Shown: positions 43,392 to 53,244 of the stretch, piece after piece | Numbering within the stretch: position 1 is the stretch's first letter | How the letters are laid out: each line of letters begins with the position of its first letter | Source: Candidatus Zhuqueibacterota bacterium | Lineage (GTDB): Bacteria; Zhuqueibacterota; Zhuqueibacteria; Oceanimicrobiales; Oceanimicrobiaceae | NCBI GenBank assembly: GCA_029261995.1 | Contig: JAJDAF010000055.1 | Span: 62,001 to 126,000, forward strand | Direction of reading: 5' to 3' | DNA: 64,000 nt | Translations under genes and position numbers: made by a program | The notes under the pieces: model-generated | Databases searched by the model: none | Seen by the model: the letters and a program-made list of their open reading frames with translations, nothing else | What the model was told of the DNA's origin: nothing

Positions 43392-43542
43392 GCCAAGCTT
43401 GTCGTGCGGTGATAGAGCTGGCCTGCTGCAATCCCGCAGCCTCAACCTCAAGGCTCATGCCACTCAAAGCGAGAATCACCTTTACAACGGATCCTGCCGA
43501 CAGGTGGTGGTCGGGTGACGTTTCCTGACCCGTCCGAGGACG
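43392..43542. other. intergenic before array 3
   Basis: No gene recognised; GC-rich sequence leading into the 21-bp units. Confidence 0.4.
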
Positions 43543-43710
43543 GCTGTTTCCTTTGCAGGATGAGCTGCTCACTTGATAGGAAGAGCTGCACAGTTGTCGG
43601 GAAGGGCTGTACACTTGTAGGGAAAAACTGCACAGCTGTCGGGAAGAACAGCTCACTTGTCAGGAAGAACTGCTTCCAGGTCGGCAACGGCAGCCCGGTG
43701 CGCCGGGATG
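43543..43710 (+). repeat. 21-bp tandem array 3 (eight units), no partner gene
   Basis: Unit starts at 43543, 43564, 43585, 43606, 43627, 43648, 43669 and 43690 are exactly 21 bp apart. A typical unit begins GCTGCACAGTTGTCGGGAA. It resembles the second unit type of array 2 (TATGCAGAGCTTCGGGAAA): TGCA, AG and GGAA fall at similar unit positions. A heptad peptide such as CTVVGKG/CTLVGKN is open on the plus strand. No copy of the helical-protein gene follows; the next gene is a serine hydrolase at 44124. An orphan or remnant module. Confidence 0.85.
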
Positions 43711-44123
43711 TGCCGCTTTGCGGGGATTCTGCTGCAACGCAAACTCCCGTGGTATCACCGGAATGCGATGCCGGGGCCGGCAGATGTTCCCCAACAAATA
43801 TCTTGACAATCGTGTGATTTATTCTTTTGTTTGGAGGCTCCCCACTACTCCAGTGAAATAGCAGAGACATGAAGCGGGTTGAAGGCGGACTCACTACGGA
43901 AGTGGCCTTATGCAGTTTCCCATATTACCCTTTCCCGGGAGGATATCCGGTTAGGTTTCGTAGGTTATTCTTCTCGTTGAGCTATGAAAGCAATATTCTG
44001 CGCGAGATATGACGGAGACTGTAGGTTTCTTTGTTAAGTGACCAGTTGATGCTTGCCGGATTCACTGAAGGGTCGTGCATTGGACACCGACGACAAATAA
44101 AAGGATAATAAGGAGGAAGTGAG
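43711..44123. other. intergenic between array 3 and serine hydrolase
   Basis: No recognised gene; the end should contain the promoter of the hydrolase. Confidence 0.4.
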
Positions 44124-45824
44124 ATGATGATGATAATCCGTACTTGGGCTGTCCTTTCAGTATGCACGTTGCTGCTACCATGCACCGTGACAGCCCAGCA
44201 TTTTCCGTCGGCCAAGGAATTGGCTTCACTGATTCAGAAACGCGTGGACGACAACGGTGCCGTCGGGATAGTGCTCGGCGTGATGGAAGCTGATGGTTCA
44301 ACCCTAGTCGTGAGCGCCGGCGAGGCGGGCTCAGGCGCCAAAGCCCTGGGTGAGCGATCGGTCTTTGAGATCGGCTCGATCTCAAAAGTCTTCACCTCGA
44401 CCTTATTGGCAGAGATGGTGCGGCGGCGCAATGTGAATCTCGCTGACCCGGTGTCATCTTATCTGCCGGACAGCGTTCGGGTTCCATCCCGTGCTGGTCG
44501 CGATATCACGCTACTCGATCTGGCTACGCATCATTCGGGACTTCCGCGGCTACCGAGCAACATGGTACCGGCGGACCCATCGAATCCGTACGCCGATTAT
44601 TCAGTTCAGCAGCTCTATACGTTCTTGTCGGCCCACGAGCTTCGCAGGGACATCGGCTCGCAATACGAGTACTCCAACCTCGCCGTAGGGTTGCTCGGGC
44701 ACGCGTTGTCTCAGGCGGCGGCCACCAGCTATGAGGACGCGATACGCGGAAGCATTCTCAAACCGCTTGGGATGGACATGTCTGGGATCGAACTCGATTC
44801 GAATATGAGCGAGTGGATGGCCAAAGGCCATGATCAGCAGGGCAATGTCGTACCGCTCTGGGACCTGCCTACCCTCGCAGGTGCCGGTGCATTGCGCTCC
44901 AATGTCCGTGACATGCTGCGGTTCCTTGCCGCAAATATTGGGGAGCCTAAGACACAATTGGAGCTGGCCATGCGGACTGCGCACGTGCCGCGCGAGAAGA
45001 TTTCCGATCAAATGTCAATCGGGCTCAACTGGCACATTCGCTCGGTGGGCAAATCGAAGATCGTCTGGCACAACGGTGGCACCGCGGGGTTTCGCACCTT
45101 CATAGGGTTCGATCCTGAACGAGAGGTCGGCGTTGTTGTTCTCACAAACTCCGGCCACGGTGCTGACGACATCGGCTTGCATCTCATCAATCAGGACATA
45201 CCGTTGGCGCCCCCAAGAGAGCCAATCAAACGCACTGAAATAGTTGTCCCAGCCAGAGTTCTGGAGGAATATGTTGGTGAATACGCATTAAGCCCTCAAT
45301 TCTCGATCGCAGTCACGCTGGAAGGAGGAGCGTTGTTTATCCAAGCCACGGGCCAGGGAAAATTTCCTGTCTTTGCCGAATCGGAGTCCAAGTTCTTCCT
45401 AAAAGTAGTAGAGGCACAGATTTCGTTCCGGCGCGATGAGACCGGGGCGGTGACAGGTCTTATCCTTCACCAGAACGGGCAAAACCAGCCGGGCAAAAAA
45501 ATGCGGAAGAGTGCTCCGTTGGCGCCTCCGAAGGAGCCAATCAAACGCGCTGAAATAGTTGTCGCCGCCAAGGTCCTGGAGGATTATGTCGGCGAATACA
45601 AGTTGAGCCATCAGTTCTCCATCACAGTCACGCTGGAAGCTGGAGCGTTGTTTATCCAAGCCACGGGGCAGCCGAAGAACCCTGTCTTTGCCGAATCGGA
45701 ATCCAAGTTCTTCCTAAAAGTAGTGGATGCCCAGATTTCATTCCAGCGTGACGAAGCCGGAGCAGTGACAGGTCTTACCCTGCATCAGGGCGGGCTGAAC
45801 CAGCCGGGCAAGAAAGTGCGATAA
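44124..45824 (+). CDS. beta-lactamase-fold serine hydrolase with duplicated C-terminal domain
   Basis: A 566-residue exported protein (AAGGAGG site; signal MIIRTWAVLSVCTLLLPCTV). The catalytic domain (about 30-355) has SxxK in FEIGSISKVFTSTL, YxN in YEYSNLAVGLLG, and the third motif HNGGTAGFRTFIG, all intact. The C-terminus holds two copies of a domain of about 105 residues. Each begins PLAPP.EPIKR.EIVV.A.VL and contains EYVGEY or DYVGEY, GALFIQATGQ and FPVFAESESKFFLKVV (or NPVFAESESKFFLKVV). The pair is nearly identical in protein and DNA, so the duplication is recent. Such domains resemble DUF3471. The substrate is unknown. Confidence 0.88.
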   Translation: MMMIIRTWAVLSVCTLLLPCTVTAQHFPSAKELASLIQKRVDDNGAVGIVLGVMEADGSTLVVSAGEAGSGAKALGERSVFEIGSISKVFTSTLLAEMVRRRNVNLADPVSSYLPDSVRVPSRAGRDITLLDLATHHSGLPRLPSNMVPADPSNPYADYSVQQLYTFLSAHELRRDIGSQYEYSNLAVGLLGHALSQAAATSYEDAIRGSILKPLGMDMSGIELDSNMSEWMAKGHDQQGNVVPLWDLPTLAGAGALRSNVRDMLRFLAANIGEPKTQLELAMRTAHVPREKISDQMSIGLNWHIRSVGKSKIVWHNGGTAGFRTFIGFDPEREVGVVVLTNSGHGADDIGLHLINQDIPLAPPREPIKRTEIVVPARVLEEYVGEYALSPQFSIAVTLEGGALFIQATGQGKFPVFAESESKFFLKVVEAQISFRRDETGAVTGLILHQNGQNQPGKKMRKSAPLAPPKEPIKRAEIVVAAKVLEDYVGEYKLSHQFSITVTLEAGALFIQATGQPKNPVFAESESKFFLKVVDAQISFQRDEAGAVTGLTLHQGGLNQPGKKVR

Positions 45825-46132
45825 GTAATGCAACTGGCCAGACAGCTTAGTGTTCGCTATGACTATTGACTCGATGCTTTTATGAAAATAGAGTGCCCAT
45901 ATGATAAGCCTACCGTTCTTAGCACCTTTTTTTCAATTTACTAAAACTATTGCGGTTTCTCAAACTCCATCGAGCGAGAAGGGGATTGGGCGGAATCTCC
46001 TCCTGGGAGGAGACAGACCACGAACGTAGTTCGAGGTCAGAGGTGGGTCGAGAGCACTAATGTTGCGTGTTCATTCACGAACAACCTGGCCAGGAGACAC
46101 CTGTGCTTGCAGCTTCAACCGGACCTCTGATG
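45825..46132. other. intergenic, convergent genes
   Basis: This lies between the 3' ends of the serine hydrolase and FG-GAP genes. No repeat, gene or clear terminator hairpin was recognised. Confidence 0.35.
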
Positions 46133-47959
46133 CTATTTCAGAACGAGTAATTTTCCGGCGCGGCGGGAGCCGTTGGCTGCAATCGTGTAGAGATAAAAAC
46201 CACTGCCGACATCTTGCCCGGATTGGTTCTTCCCGCCCCAGTGAAACTGGTGACGACCACGGGCAAACGATTGCTGCGTGACGAAAACTTCTCTGCCGCG
46301 CAAATCAAAAATGCGCAACCTGACGGCGCCGGGCTCAGGCAGGTCGAATGAGATCACGGTGCCGGCATTGAACGGATTCGGGTAATTGCCAAGCAATTTG
46401 AACTCTGTCGGCGGGCGCCCTGATTTGGAGGCAGCCGAGGATACTGAGGTTATCATCCCGTCGCCCTCGCGCACGGTAATTTCCTGATTGACCGCTACCT
46501 GCATGACGGACTCCTGCTGTCCAGAGGGCCAGCGAATATCGATGCGGTCTACCAGCGATGCTTCCCCAAGGCCAAAGTGCAGCGCCATGAGACTCTGCCC
46601 CAAGAAATCGACGCCATCATTGCTGCGGTGGTAAGCTTCTTCCCCAACCCACGCAGTTGCGGTGGCGCCGAGGGCATCACGATTGCTGGTGGTGCCCTCG
46701 AGGTGAAGCTTCAACCAGTTGCCGCTTGCCGTTCGATTCTCGTAGAGAGAAGGCGAGGTCCACCAATTCCCCGAGAGCATATCCAGGTCACCATCGTTGT
46801 CGTAGTCGAAAACCACGAGCCCGCGCGCCTCATGGCTGTCATTGCTGCCGGCATCCTCGGAGCGGTCCCAGAACAGGACCCGTTCGTCCTCCAGGATGTC
46901 ACCTATGAGCAGGTTTTCAAAAAAGAAGTTTTTGTGCCGCTCGCTGGTCCAGCCGTTGACCACATAGAGGTCATTGTCGCCATCGTGGTCGCAATCAAAA
47001 AACTCAGTTCCCCAGGCCCAGCCCGTGTCGTGCACGCCAACCACTTTCGCTTCGTTGGTGAAGGTGGCGTCGCCGTTGTTGCGAAACAATGGGCAGGTTC
47101 TGACCGCTGAAATGTTGGTGAGGTAGATATCGAAGAAGCCGTCGTTATCGTAGTCCGCCAGGTCAACTCCCATGCCGTTGCCATTGTCCTGCAACCCAAA
47201 CTCTACCGTTGCTTCCCGAAAGGTGCCGTCTCCAAGGTTTTGGTAGAAATGATTGTCACCATAGTCGTTGATCACATACAGGTCGAGATCTCCGTCATTA
47301 TCCGCGTCCAGCGGCAAGGATGACCAGGTCGAGCCCTCATCCCCGAGCCATGTGCGTTCGGTGATGTCCGCGAAGGTTCCATCACCATTGTTCTCGTACA
47401 TGATATTGTCACCGATCCACGCGCTGACGTACAAATCGAGATCGCCGTCGCGGTCACAATCCCACCACATGGCGCTGGAGTTGTGGTCTTCCGTCCGGCC
47501 AACAACGCCTGCGGCAACAGTGACATCGGAAAACGTGCCGTCCCCGCGATTGCGGTACAAGACATTGGGGCCCAGGTTGGTCAGGAATAAGTCCGGATAG
47601 CCGTCGTTGTTGTAATCGCCCCAGGCCGCGCCGAACTGATTGCCCATGCTGCCGGGCCCCGGGCTGGTCACGCCACCCCTTACTCCGGCCGCTTCCGTGA
47701 CGTCCTGAAACCTGCCATTGCCCTGGTTTCGGTAGAATCGATTCCAGGTGCGCTCACTCCGGCTGTCATACCTGTCGGAGGCAACGACATAGAGATCGAG
47801 GTCGCCGTCTTTGTCATAGTCCGCAACCGCGACTCCGTTGGAGTGTATTGACAGGCCGAGTCCTGCCCTCTCTGTTTGTTTAACGAACCATTGCGCTTGT
47901 GTCGTCGTTGTCAGCAACAACGTACATGTAAGGGCGCAGAAAAAACGGGTACAATTCAT
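46133..47959 (-). CDS. secreted FG-GAP/VCBS protein with ASPIC/UnbV and C-terminal sorting domains
   Basis: About 608 residues from ATG 47959, directly after GGAGGAAGG. A signal peptide (LTCTLLLTTTTQAQ) is followed by seven or so FG-GAP/VCBS repeats with calcium-loop motifs DYDKDGDLDLY, DYNNDGYPDLF, DCDRDGDLDLY, DADNDGDLDLY and DYDNDGFFDIY. An ASPIC/UnbV segment (RDALGATATAWVGEE, HFGLGEASLVDRIDIRWPSG) follows. The end is a type-A sorting domain: FKLLGNYPNPFNAGTVISFD and VRLRIFDLRGREVF. The protein should be exported and anchored by the type IX or an analogous pathway; integrin-like propeller, probably adhesive. Confidence 0.9.
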   Translation of the reverse strand: MNCTRFFCALTCTLLLTTTTQAQWFVKQTERAGLGLSIHSNGVAVADYDKDGDLDLYVVASDRYDSRSERTWNRFYRNQGNGRFQDVTEAAGVRGGVTSPGPGSMGNQFGAAWGDYNNDGYPDLFLTNLGPNVLYRNRGDGTFSDVTVAAGVVGRTEDHNSSAMWWDCDRDGDLDLYVSAWIGDNIMYENNGDGTFADITERTWLGDEGSTWSSLPLDADNDGDLDLYVINDYGDNHFYQNLGDGTFREATVEFGLQDNGNGMGVDLADYDNDGFFDIYLTNISAVRTCPLFRNNGDATFTNEAKVVGVHDTGWAWGTEFFDCDHDGDNDLYVVNGWTSERHKNFFFENLLIGDILEDERVLFWDRSEDAGSNDSHEARGLVVFDYDNDGDLDMLSGNWWTSPSLYENRTASGNWLKLHLEGTTSNRDALGATATAWVGEEAYHRSNDGVDFLGQSLMALHFGLGEASLVDRIDIRWPSGQQESVMQVAVNQEITVREGDGMITSVSSAASKSGRPPTEFKLLGNYPNPFNAGTVISFDLPEPGAVRLRIFDLRGREVFVTQQSFARGRHQFHWGGKNQSGQDVGSGFYLYTIAANGSRRAGKLLVLK

Positions 47960-48332
47960 CCTTCCTCCACAATGCGCAAGACAGCGTGTTTGAGCCAGAC
48001 GATTGGCAGATGTTCGGGAATGCAGGTTGACCACTCAATGTAGATAAACAAAGCCTGAAATTAAACAAAAAAAACGACACGCAAGAAAACAGTCTGGACC
48101 TTCGGTCATTGCTGACGTCGTAAAAGTTTAGGCTGCAACTATCGTCTCGAATATGCGTCCGTGATTACAGCGCCAGCCGTCAGGCCACATCCAAAGTGCG
48201 CACGAGATGCAAGCACCCAAACCATTTGTCATAGATTCCACAACGATTGATTTGTACTGAAAGCTCTTCCCGCGGGCTCGGTTCAGAAAAGACCAAACCA
48301 GCCGTCAGACCAAAACCTGAAGGGGACAACTA
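47960..48332. other. divergent promoter region
   Basis: 373 bp between the divergent FG-GAP and DUF1961 genes; promoters are expected but none is clear-cut. No repeat was recognised. Confidence 0.4.
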
Positions 48333-49595
48333 ATGTACGCAAGAAGATTCCTGGCTTTTTTTCTACTGCAACCGCTGATTCTTTTCAACACCGTGCTTGC
48401 TGATGACAAGCCGATTAGCCAACAAGGGTCTGTGAGCTTTATTCTGCACACCGACCAGACTTACAGCAACGGCAAATGGCAGCATGAGTTCAAGCAGACG
48501 CTGGTGGAACTTCCGGGGCTGGCCACATGCAACCTGGAACGCAGCTACGGCGCTGTCACGATCTCATTCGATTGGGAGAACGATGAAACACACAAGTTCT
48601 TTCTTCTGCAACTAACGGATCTTCCGGGGCCCGCAAAATATGCATTGCATTTCACCTGGGATGCGGCGCAGGGTCTCGCGGAAGGTTACCTGAACGGCCT
48701 GCCCTTCAGGTTGGAAAATAGTCGGTTCTACTACCCATGGCAAGTCGTGGGCCTGGCAACTGGTTTCAAAATACCACCAGGACCCAATCGAGTGACGGAC
48801 ATGCAGATCGAACCCAGGTATCTTTCGGAGGACGAGGTGCGCGCGCAGGTCCCTGGCGAGTTGCTTGGCAGTGCGTCAGAACTCCTGGCCGCAACTGAGA
48901 TGCCTTCGGCCATCGATGTCTCCAAACGCAAAGGCAAGCTGGTCTACGCCTCGAAAATGAACGATGAAGCCAGCATGCAGGGCTGGGTGCTAGAGGGTCC
49001 CGCTGAAATCACGTTCGAAGACGGCCAAATGGTGATGCGGTCAACGATTCCGAAACCCACGGACGGTTCCACCGGGCATTTCAACTATTGGTGCCCGGCG
49101 GATGTGCCAGAGAGCTTCATCGCCGAGTGGGAATTCAAGCCTGTCAGCGAGCGTGGTCTTTGCCTTATTTTTTTCTCATCAAAAGGACAAAACGGTCAAG
49201 ATGTCTTTGACGAAGGCCTGCCGGAACGCGACGGACATTTTCAGCAATACGTCAATGGCGCCCTCAACAACTATTGGATGGTCTATTTTTCGAACCACCG
49301 TCTTATGCGCACGACCAACATTGCCAGGACCTACTTGAGCAAAGCCAGCAAGTCCCGCACCCTGGCGGCCGGGCAAATCGGTGTCACACCCGGGTCAAAG
49401 CAGTTCCATCGCATGCGTCTCATCAAAGATGGCGCGCACATACAATTGCTGGCGAACGGCAAAGTCTGCCTGGATTTCATTGACCCTGGCGGCGAGAGAT
49501 GGGGGCCGGCTCTCGGTGCAGGCAAAATCAGCCTGCGGCAGATGGCCTTTACTGTGGGGGCCTACCGCAATTTCAACGTCTGGGGCTTGCACTAG
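48333..49595 (+). CDS. exported DUF1961-like protein
   Basis: A 420-residue protein with AAGGGG before the ATG and a signal peptide (FLAFFLLQPLILFNTVLA). The C-terminal 210 residues match the DUF1961 family: TGHFNYWCPADVPESFIAEW, PVSERGLCLIFFSSKGQNGQ, FDEGLPERDGHFQQYVNGAL and GAYRNFNVWGLH. This is a concanavalin-like lectin/glucanase fold thought to bind carbohydrate. The N-terminal part (about 25-170) is another beta sandwich (FILHTDQTYSNGKWQHEFKQ). Located ahead of a TonB receptor pair, so a role in polysaccharide uptake is possible. Confidence 0.8.
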   Translation: MYARRFLAFFLLQPLILFNTVLADDKPISQQGSVSFILHTDQTYSNGKWQHEFKQTLVELPGLATCNLERSYGAVTISFDWENDETHKFFLLQLTDLPGPAKYALHFTWDAAQGLAEGYLNGLPFRLENSRFYYPWQVVGLATGFKIPPGPNRVTDMQIEPRYLSEDEVRAQVPGELLGSASELLAATEMPSAIDVSKRKGKLVYASKMNDEASMQGWVLEGPAEITFEDGQMVMRSTIPKPTDGSTGHFNYWCPADVPESFIAEWEFKPVSERGLCLIFFSSKGQNGQDVFDEGLPERDGHFQQYVNGALNNYWMVYFSNHRLMRTTNIARTYLSKASKSRTLAAGQIGVTPGSKQFHRMRLIKDGAHIQLLANGKVCLDFIDPGGERWGPALGAGKISLRQMAFTVGAYRNFNVWGLH

Positions 49596-49685
49596 AACCT
49601 GGAATCGGTGGATTTGTAAGGGCACCGCGCTCTTCATGTGTTCTATATTGGAAGGACCATGCGAACGAGCCAAAGGAAGGTACCC

Positions 49686-52019
49686 ATGCGCATTTATACC
49701 CTTGTTACCCTGCTGGCCTTGTCCTCTTTCCACGTAGCGCAAGCTCAGGAGTTTACCATTAGCGGCTACGTGCAGGACGGTGAAAGCGGTGAACGGCTGA
49801 TCGGAGTAAACCTCTTTGATCCGGAAGCCAACGTCGGCACCACAACCAATGTCTACGGCTTCTTCAGCTTGACCATGAAGCACATTCAGACAGATTCGAT
49901 TTCTCTGGTGGTATCCTACATCGGTTATGAACGATGGCAGAAGAGACTTTTCACCGGTCAGGACCATGTGCTGAATATCGAACTCAGTCTCCAGGCCATC
50001 GCCCTGGACAGTGTCACGGTGTTTGCCGACAACCTGGAAACCATCGAGCAGAAAACCGAGATGAGTACCATTGAGATTCCCATCAGGCAGCTCAAGACCG
50101 TGCCTGCTTTGCTGGGAGAAGTGGATGTGATAAAGTCGATTCAACTGTTGCCCGGCGTGCAATCGGGGTCCGAGGGCAGTAGCGGGCTGTACGTCCGCGG
50201 CGGTGCTCCGGATCAGAATCTGATTTTGCTCGACGGAGCGCCGGTTTATAACGCATCTCACCTGTTCGGCTTTTTTTCCGTATTTAATTCCGACGCGGTG
50301 AAAAACATCAAACTGACGAAGGGCGGATTTCCGGCGCGATTCGGCGGCCGGCTGTCATCCGTGGTCGAGATCAACATGAAAGAAGGCAACAACCAGGAAT
50401 TCCATGGGCAGGCGACTGTCGGTCTGGTGGCCTCGCGATTCATGCTTGAAGGCCCGCTCAAGAAAGGCAAATCCTCCTTCATCTTTTCGGGAAGGCGGAC
50501 CTACGCCGATCTGCTCATCAAACCGTTCCTCGACGAAGACGACAACGGCGGCTACTATTTCACCGATGTCAATGCCAAGGTGAACCACATTTTCTCCAGC
50601 CGAAACCGGCTCTACTTGAGTGTTTATGCTGGCCTCGACAAGTTTTACTTCCGAAGCAAAGATACCTATAATGGAGAGACATCGCAAGAGAACGGCAACC
50701 TGAGATGGGGAAATATCACCTCGACCCTGCGCTGGAACAATCTCATCAACAAGAAGCTGTTCAGCAACACCACCTTGATTTACAGCAAGTATCGCTTTAC
50801 AGTTGAGGCTGAGGAAGAGTCACGACTGAGCGGCGGCCTGGCGGAATCCTACCTGCTGAAATACTCTTCCGGAATCGAAGACTGGAGCGCTCGACTGGAC
50901 CTTGACTTCAGACCCAATCCAAGCCATTACATCAAGTTTGGAGCGGAGGGCACCACGCATTCGTTCAGCCCGGGAGCCGCGCAGTACAAAGCCGAGGGTC
51001 TGGACATCAGTGCGCTCGACACATTGATCGCGCCGACTCAGCAACAGAGCGCCATTGAAGCGAGCGTCTATCTGGAGGACGACCTCAAACTCTCTGACCA
51101 ACTGAAAGTCAACGCGGGGATTCGTGCTTCAATATTCTCCACCAGCGGCAGGCAGTACACCTCCGTGCAACCGCGCTTCTCGGCGCGCTATCTTCTCGGC
51201 GACTGGGCTTTGAAGTCGTCCTACGCAACCATGAGTCAGTACATTCACCTGCTCTCCAACGTCGGAATAGGCATGCCGACCGATCTATGGGTTCCCGCCA
51301 CCGACCGGGTCAAGCCTCAGGAAAGCCGGCAGATTGCCCTCGGTCTGGCACGCTCGCTGAGGGACAACCACTACGAGTTTAGCGTCGAGAGCTACTTCAA
51401 GACCATGGACAACTTGATTGAGTACAAGGAGGGCGCCGACTTCATTGGCCTCGACACCGACTGGCAGAAGAAAGTCGCGGCAGGCTCCGGACGCTCCTAT
51501 GGCCTCGAGTTCTTTCTGCAGAAGAAACAGGGCCGCACCACCGGCTGGCTCGGGTACACTCTTTCCTGGGCCGACCGTCAGTTCGCAGGTCTTAACTTCG
51601 GCAAGCGCTATCCCTATCGCTACGACCGGCGCCACGATATTGCCTTTGTTTTCAACCGTCAACTTTCGCCGGGGATCGAGCTTTCCGGAACCTGGGTGTA
51701 TGGCACGGGCAACGCAATCTCGCTGCCGGTCGCCACCTATCCAACCTCGTTCTATGGCTACTTTGACCAGGAAGTTGACTATCTGCCGGAACGCAACGGC
51801 GTGCGCATGCGGTCTTATCATCGTCTGGACCTGGCAATCCGGTTCATCAAACGAAGGGGCATTCGTGAGCGCACATGGACCATTGGCATTTACAATACCT
51901 ACAGCCGCAAGAATCCCTTCTTCTACTTCTTTTCAACCAACCGGGCAGGCGATCCGGTCGTGAAACAGGCAAGCTTGTTTCCGATCATTCCTGCAATCAG
52001 TTACAGCTTTGCCTTCTAG
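49686..52019 (+). CDS. TonB-dependent receptor with carboxypeptidase-like N-terminal domain
   Basis: About 777 residues from ATG 49686 (GGAAGG site; an in-frame earlier start lacks signal character). Signal peptide, then a carboxypeptidase-regulatory-like domain (FTISGYVQDGESGERLIGVN, YGFFSLTMKH, VSYIGYERWQK). The plug follows: SIQLLPGVQSGSEGSSGLYV, RGGAPDQNLILLDGAPVYN and GGFPARFGGRLSSVVEINMK. The remainder is the outer-membrane barrel, ending in IIPAISYSFAF with a C-terminal Phe as usual. It imports a ligand across the outer membrane with TonB. Followed after 22 bp by a DUF4249 lipoprotein, the standard FCB partner. Confidence 0.92.
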   Translation: MRIYTLVTLLALSSFHVAQAQEFTISGYVQDGESGERLIGVNLFDPEANVGTTTNVYGFFSLTMKHIQTDSISLVVSYIGYERWQKRLFTGQDHVLNIELSLQAIALDSVTVFADNLETIEQKTEMSTIEIPIRQLKTVPALLGEVDVIKSIQLLPGVQSGSEGSSGLYVRGGAPDQNLILLDGAPVYNASHLFGFFSVFNSDAVKNIKLTKGGFPARFGGRLSSVVEINMKEGNNQEFHGQATVGLVASRFMLEGPLKKGKSSFIFSGRRTYADLLIKPFLDEDDNGGYYFTDVNAKVNHIFSSRNRLYLSVYAGLDKFYFRSKDTYNGETSQENGNLRWGNITSTLRWNNLINKKLFSNTTLIYSKYRFTVEAEEESRLSGGLAESYLLKYSSGIEDWSARLDLDFRPNPSHYIKFGAEGTTHSFSPGAAQYKAEGLDISALDTLIAPTQQQSAIEASVYLEDDLKLSDQLKVNAGIRASIFSTSGRQYTSVQPRFSARYLLGDWALKSSYATMSQYIHLLSNVGIGMPTDLWVPATDRVKPQESRQIALGLARSLRDNHYEFSVESYFKTMDNLIEYKEGADFIGLDTDWQKKVAAGSGRSYGLEFFLQKKQGRTTGWLGYTLSWADRQFAGLNFGKRYPYRYDRRHDIAFVFNRQLSPGIELSGTWVYGTGNAISLPVATYPTSFYGYFDQEVDYLPERNGVRMRSYHRLDLAIRFIKRRGIRERTWTIGIYNTYSRKNPFFYFFSTNRAGDPVVKQASLFPIIPAISYSFAF

Positions 52020-52041
52020 CGGCTTACCATGGAGAATTGAT

Positions 52042-52902
52042 ATGTCACGAATAGAGAAATTTTTGGCGCAGACAACAAGGGCTGGATTGATTGGGGCTAT
52101 CCTGCTCGCAAGCGGTGGCTGCGAAACCGTGGTGGATGTAAACTTGCCGGAGCACCAGCCGGTCCTGGTAGCGAACAGTTTTTTCGGGCCGGATAATATT
52201 TGGCAAGTGAGGATGTACAAGAGCAAAGACATCCTGGATGGCGGCCCAATCCAGACAGTTGGCAATGCCACCGCGCAGATCCTCGAGCATGAGAACGTGG
52301 TCGCGGCTTTCACCCACATCGGTGACGGGCTGTATCTAGCGACAAACGACCGGCGCCCCGAGGTTGGGCATTCCTACACATTGAGGGCCTCGGCTCCAAG
52401 CCTCGAGCCAATCGAAGCGTCGGACTATGTGCCCATCCCCGTGCCTATCGAAACCGTGGATGTCGATGCGAGAACAACTCCTTTCAAACTCACCATTCAT
52501 TTTTCTGACCCCGCGGATGCCAAGAACTACTACCAGATTCTCGTGCTGACGCAATCGGGGAACGACATGCTACCGATTTGGATCGAGTCTGACGACCTGA
52601 TTTTTCAGGAGTTGGACGGCATTAATGGCAACAACGCACTCTTCGATGACTCATTCATTTCTGGAAGAAGGTACAGTCTGAAACTGCGTGCTTATCCTTG
52701 GGGGATAAGCCCACCGCCGCCAATGTCAGTGGTGCTGGTTTCGTTGACCGAATCCCACTACAAGTACCTCAAGTCAGCGGAATTCCAGGAAGATAATGGC
52801 GACAATCCATTCTCAACGCCAGTGCAAGTGCACAACAATATTCAAAATGGTCTCGGCATTTTTGCGGGGTACAGTGGATCAACCGTCCCTCTGTTTAACT
52901 GA
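52042..52902 (+). CDS. DUF4249 lipoprotein, partner of TonB receptor
   Basis: About 286 residues from ATG 52042 (GGAG site). The signal ends in a lipobox-like ASGGC, giving an N-terminal lipidated Cys. The mature part matches DUF4249: VVDVNLPEHQPVLVANSFFG, IWQVRMYKSKDI, VGHSYTLRASAPSLEPIEAS and YYQILVLTQSG, a set of beta-sandwich repeats. Genes of this family sit directly after TonB receptors of the type seen upstream and probably form a surface-exposed lid or ligand-binding partner. Confidence 0.85.
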   Translation: MSRIEKFLAQTTRAGLIGAILLASGGCETVVDVNLPEHQPVLVANSFFGPDNIWQVRMYKSKDILDGGPIQTVGNATAQILEHENVVAAFTHIGDGLYLATNDRRPEVGHSYTLRASAPSLEPIEASDYVPIPVPIETVDVDARTTPFKLTIHFSDPADAKNYYQILVLTQSGNDMLPIWIESDDLIFQELDGINGNNALFDDSFISGRRYSLKLRAYPWGISPPPPMSVVLVSLTESHYKYLKSAEFQEDNGDNPFSTPVQVHNNIQNGLGIFAGYSGSTVPLFN

Positions 52903-53017
52903 CCTGGCTAGGTCCGGCAGCTAGTGTGCAGATTATTAATTTCGCACCCTATATCACCCCGCAGGGGTTTGCTTTTTTGGCTCTGACTTGCTATTCTGGA
53001 TTATTCATGAAGTAGAG

Positions 53018-53150
53018 TTGGGTGTTCAGCCTTTAGGCTGCAACTCATGTCAAAACAACACGCTGAAGCGTGAACACCGAACGAGACCAACGGTTGCTGC
53101 ACGCACACGGTTTTGACCTTGAGTTTCGGATTTATGAATAGACCAGGCTA
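53018..53150 (+). repeat. dispersed repeat, copy 1 (flanks 53-57 kb block)
   Basis: Starts GTTGGGTGTTCAGCCTTTAG, contains CATGTCAAAACAACACGCTG and ends near TTATGAATAGACCAGGCTA. It recurs at 57230-57350 in the same orientation. Internal inverted arms GGTGTTCA and TGAACACC suggest a REP-like element. Confidence 0.75.
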
Positions 53151-53244
53151 TAAATATATCACCCCCATCGGGGTTGAGAACTCAATAACCGCGTAGCGGT
53201 GGAATGTTTGTAGAAAATCGAATACAAGAATGATTAACCCCAGA

